NCBI GenBank assembly: GCA_903848645.1
Contig: CAINGU010000041.1
Span: 1 to 64,000 of the forward strand
DNA length: 64,000 nt
Direction: 5' to 3'
From: an uncultured cyanobacterium
GTDB taxonomy: Bacteria; Cyanobacteriota; Cyanobacteriia; Cyanobacteriales; Nostocaceae
Positions 46,900 to 54,507 of the stretch are shown piece after piece. The notes below the pieces were generated by a model, which was not told the origin of the DNA, did not search any database, and saw only the letters and a program-made list of their open reading frames with translations. Numbering within the stretch: position 1 is the stretch's first letter; each line of letters begins with the position of its first letter. Both the position numbers and the translations under genes were made by a program.

Positions 46900-48261
46900 G
46901 TGAGTAATCATATTGGCTATGATAGAGAAAAAACAGCCCCGCCAGCACATTCGGCCAAAATAATTGGCGGTAGATTAGACTATGGTTATAATTACCATGA
47001 CTGTTATCATGAAGAACAGTTAATTTATCAGCATTTATTACAATTGGTGCAAAAGGAATCTCCTCATCAAATGATTGATAGATTCCGGGCGCTATTTATT
47101 GAAAGAGCTAATTATCCTGAGCCAGATATTATTCCCATTTTAGATAAAATTACTGCATCTAAAACTGCCCCTGAAGAATTTAAGTTTTTCCTGAATCGGT
47201 GTTGCCATATTCTCATCAACTGCTGGCACATGAAATTCCAAGTGCATGATGAGATTGCTCAGTTAATCAGTTTGTTTGATGCTATACCTACTAATTATAG
47301 AGTCACTAATTTACGTTCCCGCGAAATTAACCGTCTTCGTGAATTAGTTAAACAGTTTGTTAACAGTGAACAGTATTTAATTTTACGACGGTTTACTCAA
47401 GTAGTAAATCAGACTCCCAGCGCAGGGAAGAGACAAGATAATCAGCCACTAATGACTTTAATTCGTCGTTATCCTTATTTATATGAACATTGTTTAATTA
47501 GCGAAGATTCTACTTTTGAACAAAAAGAAACTGTTAGACATTTTCAGTCACAGGTGCAAAAAAAATTTGAAATTGATTTATCACAATATGTAACTTATAA
47601 AGTGCGGCGAATTCAGATGTTGAAAAATACTTCATCCGCTGAAGCAAATCGGATTTTGCGCCCTATAAATAACCCTACATTGTTAACTGATAGTGAACTA
47701 TACACCACTTTAAGGCATTTTGTTGGTAAAGTTGAACATGGTAATACATATCATGAATCAGCCCAACAATTCATAAAATATGGCGGACAAGCTGCGAATT
47801 TCCGCGATTTTAAAGATGATTTATATGAATATTTAATATCTTCTGTAGACGGACAATACGGGAAAAAGCAATTTAATCAAAAACTATATAAATATTTACA
47901 AAATATCTTGCCTCAAGCAGATGAGCAGAAAATTAATGATTTATTATTAGTGAGAACTTGTAGTAATTTATTAAACTTTTTAGTTGTTAATAATCAATCA
48001 TCACCACAGCATTTTGTGTTCTTAGATTTAATTAGTAATCAAGGTACAGTCCCCACTATGGGCTTATTATTAAAAATTGTCTTGATTTGTGGTAAAGTTA
48101 AACCCTACTTAGAAAGAAAATTTGCAATTTTATTTAATCACTATGAAGCATCTAGCACTGATTCTGTTAGTTGGTTAGTGGGAACTTTGGAACAATTGAA
48201 TATTGCTTTTAGTATTAATTTTGGTAATATGGATTTATCATTCTTTAAGCGATTTTGTTAA
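46900..48261 (+). CDS. Conserved cyanobacterial protein of unknown function
   Basis: A 453-aa soluble, mainly helical protein starting at GTG. The N-terminus is rich in His/Tyr/Cys (LDYGYNYHDCYHEEQLIYQHLLQL). The centre contains NRCCHILINCWHM and LRSREINRLRELVKQFV, and the rest is a long helical array with SSAEANRILRPINNPTLLTD and KYGGQAANFRDFKDDLYEYLISSV. No enzyme motif or membrane segment is evident. I do not recognise the family beyond recalling that similar proteins occur in many filamentous cyanobacteria. It is alone in a 450-base-flanked position. Confidence 0.6.
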   Translation: MSNHIGYDREKTAPPAHSAKIIGGRLDYGYNYHDCYHEEQLIYQHLLQLVQKESPHQMIDRFRALFIERANYPEPDIIPILDKITASKTAPEEFKFFLNRCCHILINCWHMKFQVHDEIAQLISLFDAIPTNYRVTNLRSREINRLRELVKQFVNSEQYLILRRFTQVVNQTPSAGKRQDNQPLMTLIRRYPYLYEHCLISEDSTFEQKETVRHFQSQVQKKFEIDLSQYVTYKVRRIQMLKNTSSAEANRILRPINNPTLLTDSELYTTLRHFVGKVEHGNTYHESAQQFIKYGGQAANFRDFKDDLYEYLISSVDGQYGKKQFNQKLYKYLQNILPQADEQKINDLLLVRTCSNLLNFLVVNNQSSPQHFVFLDLISNQGTVPTMGLLLKIVLICGKVKPYLERKFAILFNHYEASSTDSVSWLVGTLEQLNIAFSINFGNMDLSFFKRFC

Positions 48262-48463
48262 AAACAAAACATTGAGGATGCGCCAAATACCCGCATCATT
48301 AAAATACAGCACTACAAGAGTGTTATGAGGTCAATATCTAGCGGGCAAGATGCGCGCACTACAAGAGTTTCATGATTCAACTTTGTACCTCATAAGAGCG
48401 GAAACCGCTGTATATAGGTTTTTGGTTTATTCGCACCACAGGAGTTTTATCGAACAGAATTCA

Positions 48464-48635
48464 GGAGTCACCGAGTCAGAATTCTTAAATGTTGTCTGAA
48501 CGAAAAAGCGGATGAATAAACGGCGTTTTTGCACCCCCACCAAATCGTATATTTGGTGGTCTTTAATCAGTCGCAGGTCTGTAGCTTGCTTCCCGCAGGG
48601 TATCCTCGACTGATTGATTCTGACTCGGTGACTCC
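48464..48635. mobile_element. MITE-like element with nested palindromes
   Basis: 19-bp perfect inverted ends GGAGTCACCGAGTCAGAAT (48464-48482) and its inverse (48617-48635). Inside are two further perfect 9-bp stems: CCACCAAAT/ATTTGGTGG (48537-48559) and AATCAGTCG/CGACTGATT (48565-48615). Non-coding, 172 bp. The same end motif, GACTCGGTGACTCC, recurs near 62230. Confidence 0.55.
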
Positions 48636-48692
48636 TTCTTCAACATTAATATTTGTACCTTATAGCAGCGGGAATTGGCGTATATAGCTATT

Positions 48693-48717
48693 AAAAAAGA
48701 CAGAGAAAATCTCTGTC
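48693..48717 (-). terminator. Terminator of the RRM protein gene
   Basis: On the minus strand: GACAGAGA, loop TTT, TCTCTGTC, then six T (from the A-run at 48693-48698). A canonical intrinsic terminator. Confidence 0.85.
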
Positions 48718-48753
48718 CTAAAAATATTATACTTAGAGTCTTGGTGCTAAAAC

Positions 48754-49068
48754 TTAGTAACGGTTGCGTCCACCACCACCACCACCACCATATCCACCTC
48801 GTCCTCCACCACCACCACCGCGGTCTTCTTTGGGTTTAGCTTTGTTAACTTTTAAGCCACGTCCCATCCATTCAGCGCCGTCAAGAGCTTCAATTGCTGC
48901 TGTTTCTTCTGCGTCTGTTCCCATTTCTACAAAGGCAAAACCTCTCATCCGACCAGTTTCCCGGTCAGTGGGTAGTTGGACTCTCTTCACAGTTCCATAT
49001 TCTGCGAAAACCCCACTAAGGTCATTTTCTGTCACATCATAGGACAAATTACCGACATAAATTGACAT
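48754..49068 (-). CDS. Gly-rich RRM RNA-binding protein (Rbp type)
   Basis: A 104-aa RNA-binding protein with one RRM: RNP2 IYVGNLSYD at residues 3-11 and RNP1 RGFAFVEM near residue 43. A short linker (KAKPKEDRG) follows and then a Gly-rich tail of about 20 residues. In cyanobacteria such Rbp proteins are often cold-induced and bind U/G-rich RNA; they help mRNA localisation and chilling survival. The leader region upstream (49069-49231) may carry cold-responsive structure, but none was identified. A strong terminator follows the gene. Confidence 0.93.
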   Translation of the reverse strand: MSIYVGNLSYDVTENDLSGVFAEYGTVKRVQLPTDRETGRMRGFAFVEMGTDAEETAAIEALDGAEWMGRGLKVNKAKPKEDRGGGGGGRGGYGGGGGGGRNRY

Positions 49069-49231
49069 TGAATAACTCCGGAAATTAAAAAATGGACTTT
49101 CAGACTATTAACATGAGGAATGCCTCAACTATATAATACCCATAATTAAGGTTTATTTTTTAATTGGGCATTGAAATTTCTTTCATAAACGCAGGAGACA
49201 GATCCCAAAGTGGTCGAATAAGTTAGGGGTC

Positions 49232-50101
49232 TTAAGAAGATGTAGATGCAGGGTGAGATTTTGTAATTGGCATCGAATAAGATTTTGGTAGTTTTAAATC
49301 AGCGAATTCACAGATAGAACTAAAAGCACAAAAACGGCAATGGTTTCCGGGATTAGGGGGAAATATTTGACTAAAGTTGCTATTTTTAGCTTCATATTGC
49401 TGTAAGTCTTCTTGATGTTGATGGGCAATATTTGCTAACTCAGCTTCTAAAGCTTTAAACTCACTATTACTAATAGTAATTAATTCCGATTTTTTGCCAA
49501 TTTCCAAATTATAAAAAGAGGCAACTGCGGGTTTGCCAGGATAAAGATAACGGGCTGCAAGTAAATAAACCAATGCTTGTCTGTGGTCAAAAGCCGATCT
49601 ACCAGTTTTAAAATCTAAAATATGTAAGGTGCTATCAGACTCAATAAATATACAGTCCATAGCGGCATATAACCGAAAACAATAATCTTGTTTTTCAATC
49701 ACAATCGGTTTAGGAAAACCTTCATCACCTGAAGTTAATTCCAGAATCCGCTTACCTAATAATAAAGGGGCATTTTGATATTTTCGTAAAATTTGCAATA
49801 CTCGATATTTAACTGTTTCATGGGTATGACTCAATCCCAATAACCGAGCAACTTTTTCCACACCATCAACCTGAGTTAACCAATGATGATGATGATGAAA
49901 CTCGTATACACCTTTTTGGGCAAGAATACCAATGCGCTGTGGTGGGGTAGCTGTTGCCAATAAAGCTTTAACTTGGGGTTCGTGTTGTCGCGCTTTAATA
50001 AATCCTCTTCTCATTTGGCAATGCCAATGCTCCTGTCCCCTGCTGGGGGCAAATAAAGACCAAAGGTGGTAACTAACAAAGGGTCTATCGGGGGTTGACA
50101 T
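49232..50101 (-). CDS. PD-(D/E)XK nuclease with C-terminal Cys cluster (Cas4/RecB-like)
   Basis: A 289-aa protein with a RecB-type nuclease core: the motif HILDFKTGRSAFD near residue 165 supplies the D-x-K catalytic pair, and QALVYLLAARYLYPGK follows as motif IV-like. The C-terminus has CRFCAFSSICEF, a CxxC-x5-C group similar to the Fe-S cluster ligands of Cas4 and AddB. No CRISPR array or cas genes are nearby, so it is a stand-alone nuclease (PDDEXK_1 type). A natural HHHHH stretch lies near residue 70 (EFHHHHHWL). Confidence 0.85.
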   Translation of the reverse strand: MSTPDRPFVSYHLWSLFAPSRGQEHWHCQMRRGFIKARQHEPQVKALLATATPPQRIGILAQKGVYEFHHHHHWLTQVDGVEKVARLLGLSHTHETVKYRVLQILRKYQNAPLLLGKRILELTSGDEGFPKPIVIEKQDYCFRLYAAMDCIFIESDSTLHILDFKTGRSAFDHRQALVYLLAARYLYPGKPAVASFYNLEIGKKSELITISNSEFKALEAELANIAHQHQEDLQQYEAKNSNFSQIFPPNPGNHCRFCAFSSICEFADLKLPKSYSMPITKSHPASTSS

Positions 50102-50223
50102 TGCTCATGTAGAGTGAGAGAAATTACCTTGGGGATACTTGCGGCTTAGTGGCTATTCCACAGCTTTGCGGGATGCTTCCTAATAGTAAATAGTCATAAT
50201 AATTCACGGGAGAGAGTGGCAAT

Positions 50224-51651
50224 ATGAGTAACCCTAGCAATTCCGGTGAGATCAAGTTTGGGACTGATGGATGGCGCGGAATTATTGCTGATGATTTTAC
50301 TTTCCCGAATGTGCGGAAAGTTACCAGAGCAATCGCTAGTTATCTGGAAACTGCCTATAGTAAGGACAGATCAGTGTTAATCGCCTACGATACCAGATTT
50401 TTAGCTGACGAGTTTGCGCGGACATCTGCCGCTGTTTTGGCAGATTTGGGTTGGAATGTAAAAATTACAGATCGGGATTGCCCTACCCCAGTAATTGCCT
50501 ACAATGCCCGTCTTCTCAATTCCGCAGGGGCGTTGATGTTTACGGCTAGTCATAATCCTGCACCTTATTGTGGGATTAAATATATTCCCGATTATGCGGG
50601 GCCTGCGACTCCAGAAATTACTGATACTATTGTGGCCAATATAGAAACGGCATCGGATGAGTTACCTGGAAGTAATCCATCTGGGACAATTTCTACTTTT
50701 GATCCCAAGCCCGATTATCTGAATTTTATCTACACCTTGTTGGATGTGGAAAAAATTAGAAGTGCGAATTTAAAGGTGAAGTATGATGCCCTTTATTCTA
50801 CCTCCCGTGGCTATTTAGATGAAGTCCTGCAACACTGTGGTTGTCAATTAGAAAGTTTCCACACCTGGAGAGATGTGCTGTTTGGGGGTGGTATGCCTGA
50901 ACCCAAAGGGGAACAGTTAGTTGAGTTGGTGGAGGCCGTGAAGGCTGATCATGCGGATTTGGGTTTGGCTACCGATGGTGATAGCGATCGCTTTGGTATT
51001 GTTGATGAACAAGGTAATGTTCTGACTCCCAATACAGTGCTGTTAGTTCTAGCACGGCATTTGATAAAAAACAAGGGTAAAAGTGGTGCGATCGTTCGGA
51101 CTGTGGCAACTACGCATTTATTAGATAATTTTGCTGCTAAGTATGGCTTGCAAATTTATGAAACTGCGGTAGGTTTTAAATACATTGGTGAAAAAATGCG
51201 GGAAACCGCTGTTTTGATTGGTGGAGAAGAATCCGGTGGTTTGAGTATCATTGGGCATATTCCTGAAAAAGATGGGGTTTTAGCAGATATGCTAGTGGCT
51301 GAGGCGATCGCTTATGAAGGTAAGCCTTTGAGTCAGTTGGTACAGGAAGCTATTGCTGAAGCTGATGGGCCTTTGTATAACAATCGCTTGGATTTACACC
51401 TGACTGAATCTCACAAAGTTGCAGTGATTGATGCTTATACCCAAAATCCGCCTTCAGAAGTGGCAGGAATCAAGGTGAAAGAGGTGGGAAGGAAAGATGG
51501 TATTAAACTGTATTTAGAAGAGGGTAGCTGGGTGTTGCTGCGTCCTTCTGGGACAGAACCTTTGGTGAGAGTGTATATGGAAACTAACTCACCGGAAAAA
51601 CTTAGCCAGATTGCTAAATTCATGGAAGGTGAAATTGCTAAGTTAGGATAA
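50224..51651 (+). CDS. Phosphoglucomutase/phosphomannomutase family
   Basis: Alpha-D-phosphohexomutase interconverting sugar 1- and 6-phosphates, feeding glycogen, sucrose and cell-wall precursors. The 475-aa protein has KFGTDGWRGI at the start, the catalytic phosphoserine in TASHNPAPYCGIKY, the metal loop DGDSDRFG, the substrate loop GGEESGGLS and the phosphate-binding RPSGTEPLVRVY near the end. Substrate (glucose, mannose or glucosamine) is not decided; the short family form (about 475 aa) is common in cyanobacteria. A GC-rich hairpin follows the stop. Confidence 0.92.
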   Translation: MSNPSNSGEIKFGTDGWRGIIADDFTFPNVRKVTRAIASYLETAYSKDRSVLIAYDTRFLADEFARTSAAVLADLGWNVKITDRDCPTPVIAYNARLLNSAGALMFTASHNPAPYCGIKYIPDYAGPATPEITDTIVANIETASDELPGSNPSGTISTFDPKPDYLNFIYTLLDVEKIRSANLKVKYDALYSTSRGYLDEVLQHCGCQLESFHTWRDVLFGGGMPEPKGEQLVELVEAVKADHADLGLATDGDSDRFGIVDEQGNVLTPNTVLLVLARHLIKNKGKSGAIVRTVATTHLLDNFAAKYGLQIYETAVGFKYIGEKMRETAVLIGGEESGGLSIIGHIPEKDGVLADMLVAEAIAYEGKPLSQLVQEAIAEADGPLYNNRLDLHLTESHKVAVIDAYTQNPPSEVAGIKVKEVGRKDGIKLYLEEGSWVLLRPSGTEPLVRVYMETNSPEKLSQIAKFMEGEIAKLG

Positions 51652-51665
51652 AACCCCACCCCTAA

Positions 51666-51689
51666 CCCCTCCCCGCAAGCGAGGAGGGG
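51666..51689. repeat. CCCCTCC/GGAGGGG hairpin after the phosphohexomutase
   Basis: CCCCTCC (51666-51672) pairs with GGAGGGG (51683-51689), followed by ATTATCTTTATTT. It may act as a terminator; the sequence (CCTAACCCCTCCCC...) is a common cyanobacterial interspersed palindrome. Confidence 0.55.
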
Positions 51690-51716
51690 GATTATCTTTA
51701 TTTAAAGATTTAAATT

Positions 51717-51995
51717 ATGATTTGGAAAATATTGGCGAATTTTTTAATATTACTAATTATAGCTGTTTGGGTGGTGGCGATCGCTCTGATTTCTGTTCAA
51801 AATGCGACTCCTATATCTTTACGATTTTTGGGTTTTCAATCAATACAAATTCCCTTTGGTTTGATGTTAGCTTTTAGTGTGGCTATGGGTTTGTTAGGTG
51901 TCGCAGTTTTGCAGCCTTTATGGGGAAGAGAAGAAGAATTTCAGTCTATGGCGGAGGAAGATACGGAATTTTTTGTTGATGATGAGGATTTTTAG
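51717..51995 (+). CDS. Small LapA-domain membrane protein
   Basis: A 92-aa protein with two membrane helices (ILANFLILLIIAVWVVAIALIS and GLMLAFSVAMGLLGVAVL) around a short loop with SVQNATPISLRFLGFQSIQIPF, the LapA/DUF1049 signature. It ends in an acidic tail (EEDTEFFVDDEDF). It is the core of the longer LapA-like protein at 34102. It follows the phosphohexomutase by 65 bases and is followed by a GC-rich hairpin. Confidence 0.85.
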   Translation: MIWKILANFLILLIIAVWVVAIALISVQNATPISLRFLGFQSIQIPFGLMLAFSVAMGLLGVAVLQPLWGREEEFQSMAEEDTEFFVDDEDF

Positions 51996-51998
51996 TAG

Positions 51999-52017
51999 GG
52001 GCGGGGTTTCCCCGCCC
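51999..52017. terminator. GGGCGGGG-TTT-CCCCGCCC hairpin
   Basis: Perfect 8-bp GC-rich stem directly after the LapA-domain gene, without a clear T-run. Probably a terminator-like or interspersed repeat hairpin at the border of the accessory region. Confidence 0.6.
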
Positions 52018-52061
52018 TCGATTGTATTACATCCGAATGATAATCAGCCGATTCCGATTAA

Positions 52062-52871
52062 TTAATTTTCATGAAGATTTAACCAAGTTACTAAATCAGA
52101 GATTTCTGAAAAATCTAGCAATGCTTCTGCTAAATCATCTAACTTTTCAATTGTTAGCATTTTGACTCTATCAAGTAATGATGAATCTATTGCAATAAAT
52201 CGGCGATTAAGCTGACGGATAATTGTCCGTTGTTCACCTTTTTGTAAAATATCTTGATAAATTACTGATTCTTGCATAATTTCCTCGCTTAACAATTGAC
52301 GAATCAAGTTTTTCTCAAACCGTAAACCGGCTAAAATCTCTGTGTAAGCTGCAATATCTTGTTTAGTCTCTCTATCTGAAATTTTAGCAACATTTTCAGA
52401 AACTTGCGATAACAGGCTTTGGGGTGAATTTGTGTGGGTTAATGGTGCTAAGGGTAATAATCCAGGATTATTGAGAAATAAAGCAGAATCTTGTTCCCAC
52501 ATTCTGATAACACGATAGCGGTGAATCGTTGTTTCACTGCTGTATGCTTCTATAAAAACCTCTTTTTCATTTGTTTCTTGCAAGAAAATTACTACTTGGA
52601 TCACAGGAACTTTATATTGGCGTGTTAATCTGACATAATAATCTAACATCCGTAAAGGAATAGGCGTTTTAGATGTTGCTTTAGTCTGAAATTCAATATG
52701 TAAAATTCGATTTTCTGTTTGCAGAAATGTCAGAAAATCAGCCCGAATTGGTTCAAGACTCAATTCAGTTTTTAACACTTTGATTTCTCGCGGTTCTTCT
52801 GGTAGTAACCATCGGGCAAAATCAAGGGGATATTTTTCAGCTAATAGTTTACAAACGTTGTCAAAACTCAC
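52062..52871 (-). CDS. Rpn-family PD-(D/E)XK nuclease-like protein, copy 1
   Basis: A 269-aa protein of the Rpn/transposase-like nuclease family, whose E. coli members are RecA-independent recombination-promoting DNA endonucleases. The core is visible: Asp in EPIRADFLTFL near residue 44, then the E-x-Q motif in RILHIEFQTKATS. The central ETNEKEV region and C-terminal DUF4351-like helices (LIRQLNRRFIAIDSSLLDRVKML) follow. Start is GTG. A paralog is encoded on the opposite strand at 53559; the two share most of their length (MLDYYVRL vs MLDYWLRI, PVIQVVIFLQETN vs PVQQVVIFLQETN). No transposase ends are visible. Confidence 0.85.
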   Translation of the reverse strand: MSFDNVCKLLAEKYPLDFARWLLPEEPREIKVLKTELSLEPIRADFLTFLQTENRILHIEFQTKATSKTPIPLRMLDYYVRLTRQYKVPVIQVVIFLQETNEKEVFIEAYSSETTIHRYRVIRMWEQDSALFLNNPGLLPLAPLTHTNSPQSLLSQVSENVAKISDRETKQDIAAYTEILAGLRFEKNLIRQLLSEEIMQESVIYQDILQKGEQRTIIRQLNRRFIAIDSSLLDRVKMLTIEKLDDLAEALLDFSEISDLVTWLNLHEN

Positions 52872-52880
52872 GATTTTATC

Positions 52881-52964
52881 AAAGTTAAAAGGTTGTCTTA
52901 CGCAAAGAGGAAAAGAAATTTTTTATTAGTCGGTTTAAAGCGACTTTTGCTTTTAGACTCTTAA
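52881..52964. repeat. 84-bp direct repeat, left copy
   Basis: Matches 54370-54453 in the same orientation at 74 of 84 positions with no gap. Both contain a GTCGG...CGAC hairpin and ACTTTTGCTTTTAGAC. The two copies bracket the ParE/RHH pair and the second Rpn gene. Confidence 0.85.
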
Positions 52965-52976
52965 TTTATTCCCTGG

Positions 52977-53255
52977 TTATTCTGGATAGCGTTTTGATGT
53001 GTGCAAAATTCGGATAATTTCTACAGATTCATCCTTAACTCGGTAAATAAGAATATAGGGTGAATTAGAAATTATCAATTCTTTTGTACCTTCAACTCTT
53101 CCAGATTTACCCATAAAGGGATAATTTTCTAATTGATTAGCAGCATTTTGAATCTTGATTATTAATTCCTGTGCTGCGGTAGGATTTGCTGGGAAAACGT
53201 AATTACGCGCTTGTTCTAAGTTACGCAGCGCCCGATGTAGCCATTTAACCTGCAT
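52977..53255 (-). CDS. RelE/ParE-family toxin
   Basis: A 92-aa type II toxin of the ParE/RelE superfamily. From ATG 53255 it begins MQVKWLHRALRNLEQA and ends EIIRILHTSKRYPE, with the typical basic beta-sheet segment YILIYRVKDESVEIIRI. ParE-like proteins poison gyrase and RelE-like ones cleave mRNA; the sequence (GKSGRVEGTKELII, HTSKRYP) is more ParE-like. An upstream in-frame start at 53270 would add five residues. The start codon lies inside the last codons of the antitoxin, an 11-bp overlap that ensures coupled translation. Confidence 0.88.
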   Translation of the reverse strand: MQVKWLHRALRNLEQARNYVFPANPTAAQELIIKIQNAANQLENYPFMGKSGRVEGTKELIISNSPYILIYRVKDESVEIIRILHTSKRYPE

Positions 53256-53487
53256 GGTTAAGTTTAGCAAATGTAGCGTTTACTTCTTCATCACTGGCAA
53301 AATCTCCAGCATCCGCTTCAGCAATACCTTTTTGGATTTCTTCGATTTGCCATTGATACATCTCTAAATAAGCGTTGACTGCTTCATTGAGAATATAACT
53401 TCTATCTCGGTTTATGCCTTTTGCTAATGCGTCTATAGCGGATTTTTTGCTGCTGTCTATTCTAAATGTAATGTTTTCTTTACTCAT
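53245..53487 (-). CDS. Ribbon-helix-helix antitoxin
   Basis: An 80-aa antitoxin of the CopG/ParD-like RHH family. The N-terminal strand ENITFRIDSSKKSAIDALAKGINRDRSYILNEAVNAYLE is the DNA-binding dimer domain. The C-terminal tail (QIEEIQKGIAEADAGDFASDEEVNATFAKLNHAG) would wrap the toxin. Upstream, between it and the divergent Rpn gene, is an 18-bp perfect palindrome that overlaps TATAAT boxes, probably the autoregulatory operator. Confidence 0.88.
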   Translation of the reverse strand: MSKENITFRIDSSKKSAIDALAKGINRDRSYILNEAVNAYLEMYQWQIEEIQKGIAEADAGDFASDEEVNATFAKLNHAG

Positions 53488-53514
53488 GGTTTTGTGAAAA
53501 TCATTTGTATTGCA

Positions 53515-53532
53515 TTATATTATATAATATAA
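53515..53532. promoter_or_regulatory. 18-bp perfect palindrome in the divergent promoter
   Basis: TTATATTATATAATATAA is exactly self-complementary and includes TATAAT on both strands. It lies in the 71-bp gap between the RHH antitoxin start (minus) and the second Rpn start (plus). One RHH dimer pair could repress both genes from here. Confidence 0.55.
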
Positions 53533-53558
53533 CAATGTTAGATATTTACTAAAAACCT

Positions 53559-54377
53559 TTGGCTTACGATAATATTTGCCGATACCTCACGGATACTTAC
53601 CCGTTATCTTTTGTGCAATGGTTAATTGCAGAAGATATAAATGAAATTGAGGTGCTACCTACCGAGTTACCTATTAACCCCATTCGTGCTGATGCGTTGT
53701 TTCGACTACCAAAATTAAACCGCATTTTGCATTTGGAAATTCAAACTACACCAAAATCTGATACTCCCATGCCTGTGAGAATGTTAGATTATTGGTTGAG
53801 GATTTATCGTAAATATTTATGTCCTGTACAACAGGTAGTAATTTTTCTCCAGGAGACAAATTCACCTGATGTTTTTGTTGATAGATTGATAGTGGGGAAT
53901 ACACGACATCAATATCAAGTAATTAGAGTATGGGAAGAAGACAGCGAAATACTTTTAAAATCTCCTGCTTTATTACCTTTAGCGGTTTTAGCCAGGACAG
54001 ATGAACCAGATAAATTACTTCAGCAAGTTGCTTTGGAAATAGATAAAATAGAAGAACAAGCACAACAAAATACTATAGCTGCTTGTGTGGAATTATTGGC
54101 TGGTTTAAAGTTTGAGAAACAGTTGATTAAACAATATTTTCGGGAGGAAACTATGGAAGAATCAGTGATTTATCAAGAGATTATTCAAAGAGGTGTGAAA
54201 AGTGGGAAATTAGAGCTTGTTATACGCCTGTTGAAGCGTCGTATTGGGGAGATTTCGGCAAAGTTAGAGTCACAAATTAAAGAGTTATCAGGTGAAAAGT
54301 TAGATGAGCTTTCGGAAGCTATTTTGGATTTTTCACAGCCTGATGATTTGGTAAATTGGATGGCGAATCAAAGTTAA
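53559..54377 (+). CDS. Rpn-family PD-(D/E)XK nuclease-like protein, copy 2
   Basis: A 272-aa paralog of the gene at 52062, on the opposite strand. The Rpn core is present: Asp in NPIRADALFRL, the E-x-Q motif in RILHLEIQTTPKS, RMLDYWLRIYRKYL and PVQQVVIFLQETN. The C-terminal DUF4351-like region (LLKRRIGEISAKLESQIKELSGEKLDELSEAILDFSQPDDLVNWM) is complete. The start is a TTG, the only codon before the conserved AYDNICRYL. It shares a 71-bp divergent promoter region with the toxin-antitoxin operon, so the two may be co-regulated. The last codons belong to the 84-bp direct repeat. Confidence 0.85.
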   Translation: MAYDNICRYLTDTYPLSFVQWLIAEDINEIEVLPTELPINPIRADALFRLPKLNRILHLEIQTTPKSDTPMPVRMLDYWLRIYRKYLCPVQQVVIFLQETNSPDVFVDRLIVGNTRHQYQVIRVWEEDSEILLKSPALLPLAVLARTDEPDKLLQQVALEIDKIEEQAQQNTIAACVELLAGLKFEKQLIKQYFREETMEESVIYQEIIQRGVKSGKLELVIRLLKRRIGEISAKLESQIKELSGEKLDELSEAILDFSQPDDLVNWMANQS

Positions 54378-54453
54378 AATATTTTCTCACGCAAAGAGGA
54401 AAAGATATTTTTTATGAGTCGGTTTTAACCGACTTTTGCTTTTAGACGTTTAA
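54370..54453. repeat. 84-bp direct repeat, right copy
   Basis: Starts within the last eight bases of the second Rpn gene (AAAGTTAA). It includes the hairpin GTCGGTT-TT-AACCGAC and ends 12 bases before the terminator. See the left copy at 52881. Confidence 0.85.
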
Positions 54454-54465
54454 CACAATAAACCA

Positions 54466-54487
54466 AGCCTGAGAAAACAGGCTTTTT
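54466..54487 (+). terminator. Rho-independent terminator after the second Rpn gene
   Basis: AGCCTG, six-base loop, CAGGCT, then TTTT. Between the Rpn gene and the convergent membrane protein gene. Confidence 0.8.
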
Positions 54488-54507
54488 ATGTCACATACAT
54501 TAAACCC

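Larger units (their letters stand above)
48262..48753. repeat. Intergenic region packed with nested repeats
   Basis: Left part: two units of CACTACAAGAGT (48310 and 48358) and a single arm GCGGGCAAGATGCG of the GCATCTTGC repeat. TTTGTACCTYATA...GTATATAG occurs directly repeated at 48381-48416 and 48652-48687. Between these copies lies the 172-bp element 48464-48635. The right end holds the terminator of the RRM gene. Confidence 0.65.

Noticed and set aside
49870-49905. HHHHH stretch in the nuclease as an engineered His-tag
   Set aside because: It is internal, encoded with mixed CAT/CAC codons, and lies within a natural gene.
52062-54377. Two Rpn genes as ends of a composite transposon
   Set aside because: The Rpn proteins are divergent paralogs and no terminal inverted repeats or target duplications flank both; only the inner 84-bp direct repeats are seen.
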